Shown here: piece by piece, positions 58,673 through 64,000 of the stretch
How the letters are laid out: each line of letters starts with the position of its first letter
Numbering within the stretch: position 1 is the stretch's first letter
NCBI GenBank assembly: GCA_003521625.1
Contig: DPHV01000024.1
Coordinates: 362,815 to 426,814 of the forward strand
Length of the DNA: 64,000 nt
Direction of reading: 5' to 3'
Origin: Ruminococcus sp.
GTDB taxonomy: Bacteria; Bacillota; Clostridia; Oscillospirales; Acutalibacteraceae
Notes under the pieces: generated by a model
What the model was told of the DNA's origin: nothing
What the model saw: the letters and a program-made list of their open reading frames with translations, nothing else
Databases searched by the model: none
Made by a program: the position numbers and the translations under genes

Positions 58673-60580
58673 ATGAGAGGACCGAAACCACCCGTTAATA
58701 AACACAACGAGGCAACAGGTGCAAAGGTTAAAAATCCGATGAAAACGCTGAAAAGGCTAATCGGAATAATTATGAAAAAGTACAAATTTCATATGATTGT
58801 TGTATTCATTTTTATGCTGCTGAGTGTTTTTGCAAATGTTCAGGGAACTTTGTTTATCCAGACTCTTATTGACGATTACATCACTCCTATGATAGGTCAG
58901 CCGAATCCTGACTTCACTCCGCTGCTTATGGCTATTGCTAAAGTTGCAATATTCTATATACTCGGAGCAGCAGCGACATTTGCTTATTCTAAAATTATGG
59001 TGTACGTTACGCAGGGTACTATGCGTGACATAAGGTGCGACATATTCTCGCATATGGAAAGTCTGCCGATTAAGTATTTTGATACACACAAGCACGGCGA
59101 TATTATGAGCGTTTACACTAATGACGTTGATACTCTTCGTCAGATGATAAGTCAGAGCCTTGTGCAGATTTTTTCAAGCGTAATTACCATTGTATCCGTA
59201 CTTGCAAGTATGATTGTTTTAAGTATTCCTCTTACACTGCTTACGCTGTTTATGGTATTTGTTATGCTGTTTGTGGTAAAGAATCTTGCAGGCAAGAGCG
59301 GAAAATACTTCCTTGCACAGCAGACTGACCTTGGTAAAGAAAACGGCTATATCGAAGAAATGATGAAGGGTCAGAAGGTCGTTAAGGTATTCAATCACGA
59401 GAAAAAGAGCATTGAGGAATTTAAAGAGCTTAACGACAAGCTGTTTGACAGTGCATACAACGCAAATAAATTTGCGAACATCATTATGCCGATTAATGCA
59501 CAGTTAAGCAATTTAAGCTATGTTCTCTGTGCTATTCTCGGCGGTGTGCTTGCTCTGACGGGATTTGCCGGATTTACACTTGGTAAGCTTGTAAGCTTTC
59601 TTACATTCAACAAGAATTTCAGCCAGCCTATCAATCAGGTAAGCCAGCAGTTAAACAGCATTATTATGGCTCTTGCAGGTGCAGAGCGTATATTTGATTT
59701 GCTTGATGAGAAGAGCGAGGATGACAACGGCTACGTTACACTTGTAAATGCAAAGAAAGAAAACGGCAAACTCACTGAAACTAACGAACGCACAGGACTT
59801 TGGGCGTGGAAACACATTCATCAGGAAACAGGCGAAGTTGAGTACAAGGAGCTTCAGGGTGCACTTGTTATGGATGACGTTGATTTCGGCTATAATGACG
59901 ACAAAATGGTACTCCATAACATTGACCTTTATGCCGACCCCGGTGAAAAAATTGCGTTTGTCGGCTCGACAGGTGCAGGCAAAACTACGATTACTAATCT
60001 GATTAACCGCTTTTATGATATTCAGGACGGCAAAATCAGATATGACGGAATTAACATCAACAAAATTAAAAAGTCTGATTTACGACGTTCGCTCGGTATT
60101 GTTTTGCAGGATACTCACCTGTTTACCGATACGGTAATGGAAAATATCCGCTACGGCAGACTTGACGCTACAGACGAAGAGGTTATTGCCGCCGCAAAGC
60201 TTGCTAATGCTGACTCGTTTATCCGCAAACTGCCGGACGGTTACAACACCGTTTTAAAGGGTGACGGCGGAAACTTAAGTCAGGGACAAAGACAGATGCT
60301 TGCTATTGCAAGAGCTGCTGTTGCCGACCCGCCTGCGCTGATTCTTGACGAGGCAACAAGCTCGATTGATACGAGAACAGAAAAGATGGTTCAGGACAGT
60401 ATGGATAAGCTTATGAAGGGCAGGACAACATTTGTTATCGCCCACAGGCTGTCAACTGTTAAGAATTCCGACTGTATTATGGTGCTTGAACAGGGACGAA
60501 TCATTGAGCGTGGCACACACGACCAGCTCATTGAGCAAAAGGGTAAATATTATCAGCTTTACACAGGGAAATCTGCTTAA
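58673..60580 (+). CDS. ABC exporter half-transporter 2 (canonical ATP site)
   Basis: 635 residues. Six membrane segments, and an ABC domain with FVGSTGAGKTTITNLINRFYD, signature NLSQGQRQMLAIARAAV, Walker B ALILDEATSSIDTRTE (catalytic Glu present) and FVIAHRLSTV (His present). With the first half it forms a heterodimer of the BmrCD/LmrCD/TmrAB kind, one catalytic and one degenerate site. An insert near residues 350-400 (KENGKLTETNERTGLWAWKH) precedes the ABC domain. ATG 58673 follows AAAGGAGAG. Starts one base after the previous stop. Confidence 0.94.
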   Translation: MRGPKPPVNKHNEATGAKVKNPMKTLKRLIGIIMKKYKFHMIVVFIFMLLSVFANVQGTLFIQTLIDDYITPMIGQPNPDFTPLLMAIAKVAIFYILGAAATFAYSKIMVYVTQGTMRDIRCDIFSHMESLPIKYFDTHKHGDIMSVYTNDVDTLRQMISQSLVQIFSSVITIVSVLASMIVLSIPLTLLTLFMVFVMLFVVKNLAGKSGKYFLAQQTDLGKENGYIEEMMKGQKVVKVFNHEKKSIEEFKELNDKLFDSAYNANKFANIIMPINAQLSNLSYVLCAILGGVLALTGFAGFTLGKLVSFLTFNKNFSQPINQVSQQLNSIIMALAGAERIFDLLDEKSEDDNGYVTLVNAKKENGKLTETNERTGLWAWKHIHQETGEVEYKELQGALVMDDVDFGYNDDKMVLHNIDLYADPGEKIAFVGSTGAGKTTITNLINRFYDIQDGKIRYDGININKIKKSDLRRSLGIVLQDTHLFTDTVMENIRYGRLDATDEEVIAAAKLANADSFIRKLPDGYNTVLKGDGGNLSQGQRQMLAIARAAVADPPALILDEATSSIDTRTEKMVQDSMDKLMKGRTTFVIAHRLSTVKNSDCIMVLEQGRIIERGTHDQLIEQKGKYYQLYTGKSA

Positions 60581-60597
60581 GATTATAAAATAAAACA

Positions 60598-60638
60598 GGG
60601 ATATACTTGAAACGAAAATTCAAGTATATCCCGTTTTT
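60598..60638. terminator. Bidirectional terminator between exporter and YfiH-type genes
   Basis: GGGATATACTTGAA (60598-60611) with TTCAAGTATATCCC (60619-60632), loop of 7, T-run to the right and A-run to the left. Confidence 0.92.
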
Positions 60639-60642
60639 AGTT

Positions 60643-61473
60643 TTATTTAATGCACATAAATGCGCTCATTGTTCCTCGTTTTCCCTTTGTTGCACGGTGA
60701 CTCCACAAAAGATCACTGTTGCAGTTGGTGCATATATCACTTAACGTTATATTCTCGTTCTCTACGCCTGCGGCAACGAGAATTTGTCTGTTGGTTTCAA
60801 GCAGATCTATCATATATTTTCCGTTTTCTTTAGGGAAAACAAAACGACTGCTGTCAAGGTCAGCGAGAGCGTAGAAATTATCTGCACAGGGTTTATCAAC
60901 CTCGTAACAGCACACGGAAATCGCAGGTCCAATTGCGGCAACTATATCGGCAGGGTTTGTGCTGTAAAGCTCGGTCATCTTGTTTACAACCTTTTCCCCT
61001 ATTCTGCCAACAGTTCCCCTCCAGCCTGCGTGAGCAAGACCGATTGCCTTTTTCTTTGTATCGACAAAAAACAGCGGTGTGCAGTCAGCATAGTATGTAA
61101 CAAGCGTTACGCCCTTTTCATTTGTAACAAGTGCGTCCACACTATGCAAATCACGAGGCTTGTAAATTCCTACACCCTTATTTTCAGAGGTTACGGCACG
61201 AACAAATGTGTTGTGGTCCTGTGCTGACGCTGTCAGGGAGTTGAAATCAAAGCCTGCGCTTTTGCAGATGCGCTTATAGTTCTCGGTCACGCTTTCGGGA
61301 TTATCTCCTCTGTTGAATGCCATATTCATTGAAGTAAACTCACCTTCTGACACTCCGCCCAGACGGGTTGAAAAAGCGTGATTAATAAAGTTTATTTCTG
61401 ATAAAGAATTATATGTAAGATACGGTACTGTATCAATGTTATTGAGCGTCATAGTTTTTGATTGAAAATTCAT
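60643..61473 (-). CDS. YfiH/PgeF-family purine nucleoside phosphorylase (laccase domain)
   Basis: 276 residues. The zinc-site residues are visible: SAQDHNTF (His), YYADCTPLFF (Cys) and LAHAGWRGT (His), plus INHAFSTRLGGVSEGEF at the start. Family members act on purine nucleosides or on misincorporated peptidoglycan precursors; which applies here cannot be told. GGAGGCAAATTA precedes the ATG. Divergent from a small Cys protein. Confidence 0.93.
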   Translation of the reverse strand: MNFQSKTMTLNNIDTVPYLTYNSLSEINFINHAFSTRLGGVSEGEFTSMNMAFNRGDNPESVTENYKRICKSAGFDFNSLTASAQDHNTFVRAVTSENKGVGIYKPRDLHSVDALVTNEKGVTLVTYYADCTPLFFVDTKKKAIGLAHAGWRGTVGRIGEKVVNKMTELYSTNPADIVAAIGPAISVCCYEVDKPCADNFYALADLDSSRFVFPKENGKYMIDLLETNRQILVAAGVENENITLSDICTNCNSDLLWSHRATKGKRGTMSAFMCIK

Positions 61474-61511
61474 ATTAATTTGCCTCCGTCAATCAAGAAA
61501 AAATATACCCC

Positions 61512-61540
61512 TTGAAACTGATGTAAGTTAATGTTATAAT
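61512..61540 (+). promoter_or_regulatory. Sigma-A promoter of small Cys protein gene
   Basis: TTGAAA (61512-61517), a 17-base spacer, TATAAT (61535-61540). Confidence 0.85.
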
Positions 61541-61562
61541 AAAGGAACACGGGGTGATTATA

Positions 61563-61769
61563 ATGAAGAAAAAGCTATTTGGTCAGAATATTATGCCTGA
61601 CTGTTCATACTGCGAAAACGCCGTAATTGAAAAAGAAATGGCTTACTGCAAAAGAGGAAAGCGTATTCAGAACAGCAAATGCAGAGCCTTTAGATATGAC
61701 CCGCTTATGAGAGTTCCGAAAACTTCGACCTTCAATAAAAAATACAGTGCAGATGATTTTAAAATCTGA
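61563..61769 (+). CDS. Small Cys-containing protein of unknown function
   Basis: 68 residues from ATG 61563 (GGGGTGAT 5 bases before). Four Cys in the arrangement CSYCENAVIEKEMAYCKRGK and KCRAFRYDPLMRVP suggest a small metal-binding fold. Similar short proteins are common in Clostridia, but I know no function. Own promoter and terminator. Confidence 0.8.
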   Translation: MKKKLFGQNIMPDCSYCENAVIEKEMAYCKRGKRIQNSKCRAFRYDPLMRVPKTSTFNKKYSADDFKI

Positions 61770-61787
61770 TTATTTATAATATGATGT

Positions 61788-61825
61788 TTAAAAAGCTTTA
61801 TCAGAAATGATAAAGCTTTTTTTGT
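61788..61825. terminator. Terminator after small Cys protein gene
   Basis: AAAAGCTTTATCA (61791-61803), loop GAAA, TGATAAAGCTTTT (61808-61820), then T-run. Symmetric enough to serve the convergent pyrophosphatase gene too. Confidence 0.9.
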
Positions 61826-61835
61826 ATATACTCTA

Positions 61836-62384
61836 TTATGCAAGCTGGAAATCCTTTATGTAGCTGTCGATTGACTTTTTGATAATTTCCTTTGCCTTTT
61901 TAACTCCGCTGATTTCAGTTACAGAAGTAGTCTTTCCTGCTTCAAGCGACTTGTAAACCTGAAAGAAGTGCTGTATTTCCTCAAAGTAATGCTTGGGAAG
62001 CTCCTTTATATCGCTGTAGCAGTTGTAGTTCGGGTCGTTTACAGGTACTGCAATAATCTTTTCATCACAGCTGTTGTTATCAATCATATTGAGCACACCT
62101 ATTGGCTTACACTCAACAAGAGTCATAGGCTGAATAGTTTCACTGCAAAGCACAAGAACGTCAAGCGGGTCGCCGTCCTCGGCAAAGGTTCTGGGAATAA
62201 AGCCGTAGTTTGCAGGATAGTGAGTTGAGGTAAACAGAACTCTGTCGAGCTTCAAAAGTCCTGTTTCCTTGTCAAGCTCGTATTTATTCTTGCCGCCCTT
62301 TGAAATTTCAATAACAGCGTAAAACTTATCTGTTGTGATTCTCTTTGGAGAAATGTCATGCCATATGTTCATAATCTTCTTCAC
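61836..62384 (-). CDS. ppa: Inorganic pyrophosphatase, family I
   Basis: 182 residues. Catalytic residues in YPANYGFIPRTFAEDGDPLDVLV (split here: YGFIPRTF and EDGDPLDVLVL near residues 60-77), FYAVIEISKGGKNKYELDKE and IKELPKHYFEEIQHFFQVYK. Hydrolyses PPi to phosphate in the cytoplasm. Normal length. Confidence 0.96.
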   Translation of the reverse strand: MKKIMNIWHDISPKRITTDKFYAVIEISKGGKNKYELDKETGLLKLDRVLFTSTHYPANYGFIPRTFAEDGDPLDVLVLCSETIQPMTLVECKPIGVLNMIDNNSCDEKIIAVPVNDPNYNCYSDIKELPKHYFEEIQHFFQVYKSLEAGKTTSVTEISGVKKAKEIIKKSIDSYIKDFQLA

Positions 62385-62434
62385 CCTTCTTAAATATAAA
62401 TATATTACCCATTATCATTATTATAAATTAAGCT

Positions 62435-62460
62435 GCACAGGTTGTCAAGGCAACCTGTGC
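62435..62460. other. Inverted repeat between DUF2974 and pyrophosphatase genes
   Basis: GCACAGGTTG (62435-62444) with CAACCTGTGC (62451-62460), loop of 6. It lacks a clear T-run in either direction, so it is a weak terminator at best. Confidence 0.5.
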
Positions 62461-62470
62461 TTTATGATTA

Positions 62471-63595
62471 CTACTTATTATCCTTATTCTTTCTGTTTTT
62501 CTTCAGCAGAGGATTTATGTCGGAAAAATTATTTTTAGCACATCTGATAAGATTCAACAGTGTTGAAATAATCAGCGACCTCGTTTTGTTGTCCATATTT
62601 TTAAGCGACTTGAAAATTTTTCCTGAATTTGACTTCCAATTTTCTGCTATCTCGTTAAATGTTTTATCCTCTGTATTTTCAAGCAGTGAAAACACGCCCT
62701 CAATAAATGCCTTTCTCTGCTGTTCGTCCATATCCGACACAAGCTCTGTCAGAGTATGGTCGAAAAATGCGCTTGTGTTTGTCATTGTATTGAGCGTTTC
62801 AAAGTGATTTCGCTTTATCTCCCACGAATAAATATCGTGCTGTAAAAAGCCTTTTTGCGTGCTTTTCACAATTGTATATTCCTCTGCGTGTTCAAACATC
62901 ATTCCGAAAATTGACGACTGCGGTACATAGGTGTGGATTTTACTTATCATCGACTTATAGCTGTTTTGTTCAATAACTTCTTTGTCAAATCCCGGTCCGT
63001 CGTGGTTGTACACTCCGACAATCCTCTTTTGTATTTCGGAGTTGCAGAAAATTGACGAATATACTGCAAGATTGCCTCCCTTTGAATGACCGCCGAGGAT
63101 AAAGTTGCAGTTCAGGCTTTTAGCCGCCTGTTCAAGATATTTAAGTGCTGTTTGCTGTGACGGCAGAGGAAACATATAATACATATTAAAATCCTCCTGC
63201 CAGCCGACAAGGGTATTGTCCGTTCCTCGGTAAGAAATATAGCGGCAATTGTCGGCTATTTCAATGACAACAGCCGAAAACTGCATTTGCTTCTCCCTCT
63301 CGACTATGTTCACATAGCCCGAAAGCTTCATATTTTTAAAACGTTCTGACTCTGCACAGGCTTTCAAAAGCTCTGCGTCGCCCTCCCAAAGGATTTTATC
63401 GTTATTCAAATCTGTTGCAAAAAATTTTTCACTTGCGTTTTTAATCGTGATTTTATCATTTATATCGGCAGATACAATATCGTCAAAGGGAAAATACGAA
63501 AGGCGAGATAATATAAGTGCGTCAACGTCGTTGAACGCATCGTTTTTTATACTCAAATCTCCTCGCCAGTCTAAATAATCAAACACATTTGGCAT
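62471..63595 (-). CDS. DUF2974 (Mbeg1-like) alpha/beta hydrolase
   Basis: 374 residues. It begins NVFDYLDWRGDLSIKNDAFN, the family start; ISYRGTDNTLVGWQEDF lies near residue 135; the nucleophile elbow GGHSKGGNLAVY near residue 173 has the catalytic Ser; YNHDGPGFD follows. Probably a lipase or esterase in the cytoplasm. Substrate not known. GGAGG precedes the ATG. Confidence 0.92.
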   Translation of the reverse strand: MPNVFDYLDWRGDLSIKNDAFNDVDALILSRLSYFPFDDIVSADINDKITIKNASEKFFATDLNNDKILWEGDAELLKACAESERFKNMKLSGYVNIVEREKQMQFSAVVIEIADNCRYISYRGTDNTLVGWQEDFNMYYMFPLPSQQTALKYLEQAAKSLNCNFILGGHSKGGNLAVYSSIFCNSEIQKRIVGVYNHDGPGFDKEVIEQNSYKSMISKIHTYVPQSSIFGMMFEHAEEYTIVKSTQKGFLQHDIYSWEIKRNHFETLNTMTNTSAFFDHTLTELVSDMDEQQRKAFIEGVFSLLENTEDKTFNEIAENWKSNSGKIFKSLKNMDNKTRSLIISTLLNLIRCAKNNFSDINPLLKKNRKNKDNK

Positions 63596-63660
63596 AAATA
63601 CACCTCCGAGCCTTATATCAGTATATTACAATATTACGATTATGTTTTCAACTGTATTAA

Positions 63661-63688
63661 TACAAAAACGGACGCCGAAACGTCCGTT
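63661..63688 (-). terminator. Terminator after flippase-like gene
   Basis: AACGGACG (63667-63674) with CGTCCGTT (63681-63688), followed on the minus strand by TTTTTGT. Confidence 0.85.
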
Positions 63689-63693
63689 GTTTA

Positions 63694-64000
63694 TCATTCA
63701 TTTTGCATTTCAAGCTCTTTTAATTTTTTATCTTCCACTTTTTTATCTTTTGTATAATAAGAGAACGGAGCGGAAATTACGATTGCGCCGTAGTAGGTAA
63801 CGAGTCGCCACAACAGAATTGCAGGCTTGATTTTATTTACTCCGCCGAGCACAAAGAACTGACCGAAGTACATAGTAAACGCAAGCTCTGCACCACCCGA
63901 AGCACCGGGGAGCGGTACGAGATTTGATGTAAAGAGAACGAATGACTGAATACAGATAAAGTCAAGAAGATTCGGAACTGCCGCTCCGCTTGACACAGCA
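63694..64000 (-). CDS. Lysylphosphatidylglycerol synthase-type flippase domain protein (partial, 5' end outside window)
   Basis: The last 101 residues of a membrane protein, open to the right edge. The segment LVPLPGASGGAELAFTMYFG is the hallmark of the MprF/UPF0104 transmembrane domain; membrane segments flank it, and a charged cytoplasmic tail (YYTKDKKVEDKKLKELEMQN) ends the protein. Most likely a stand-alone member without the synthase domain. An internal ATG at 63996 is not a real start. Confidence 0.85.
   Translation of the reverse strand, partial: AVSSGAAVPNLLDFICIQSFVLFTSNLVPLPGASGGAELAFTMYFGQFFVLGGVNKIKPAILLWRLVTYYGAIVISAPFSYYTKDKKVEDKKLKELEMQNE

Overview
The window looks like a chromosomal segment from a low-GC, spore-forming, anaerobic gut-type member of Clostridia, most likely Ruminococcus or a close Oscillospiraceae relative. 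The evidence is GerA-type germinant receptor genes, a SpoIIM-family protein, secreted proteins with dockerin (F-hand) repeats, a CotH-family protein, a sodium-pumping decarboxylase, a flavodiiron protein and AGGAGG-type ribosome binding sites throughout. Genus is inferred from domain style only; there is no rRNA or tRNA gene in the window.

Layout. 1-2.2 kb: gerB/gerA-like germination receptor genes. 2.3-3.4 kb: DUF421/DUF4363 pair. 3.4-5.9 kb: ZnuABC-type zinc/manganese ABC transporter. 6.0-8.4 kb: secF-secD. 8.7-9.9 kb: aminotransferase. 10.1-11.5 kb: BY-kinase and Wzz-like chain-length protein without a sugar cluster. 11.7-13.4 kb: OadB/OadG sodium pump subunits. 13.6-14.8 kb: GH3 lipoprotein. 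14.9-15.3 kb: a promoter, inverted repeat and terminator that look like an unannotated structured RNA. 15.4-16.6 kb: flavodiiron protein. 16.6-18.0 kb: a decayed two-component system. 18.07-18.18 kb: a consensus promoter driving a compact hairpin RNA. 18.3-27.4 kb: type I-C CRISPR-Cas (array, cas2, cas1, cas4, cas7, cas8c, cas5c and a broken cas3). 27.6-38.5 kb: a secreted-protein region with an HprK-like kinase, an LRR-dockerin protein, a 55-residue peptide, a 1652-residue protein with starch-binding-like modules and a CotH-dockerin protein. 39.1-46.4 kb: a promoter, a miniature inverted-repeat element and an eight-gene dTDP-sugar/lipid-linked glycosylation operon. 46.5-49.3 kb: two paralogous anchored proteins, a YesL-like protein and a SpoIIM-family protein. 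49.4-56.2 kb: proC, a multi-domain GH24 lysozyme-like protein, a membrane protein, DnaJ/DUF5685, and DUF3006/metallo-beta-lactamase genes. 56.4-60.6 kb: MarR regulator plus a heterodimeric ABC exporter. 60.6-64 kb: YfiH-type protein, small Cys protein, pyrophosphatase, DUF2974 hydrolase and the end of a flippase-like membrane protein.

The most notable points are these. (1) The I-C system keeps its adaptation and Cascade genes, but cas3 has an in-frame TAG exactly at the helicase motif VI glutamine and no ordinary start codon at the expected place. (2) A consensus promoter plus three-segment hairpin sits just beyond the trailer end of the array. (3) A second candidate RNA with an 18-bp stem lies at 15 kb. 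(4) The sugar operon appears to be a complete make, lipid-load, flip and transfer route for a dTDP-aminosugar. (5) A peptide, HprK-like kinase and dockerin proteins are grouped together with intercistronic hairpins. (6) A GH24 lysozyme domain is interrupted by an SH3b domain. (7) A palindrome overlaps the secDF promoter.
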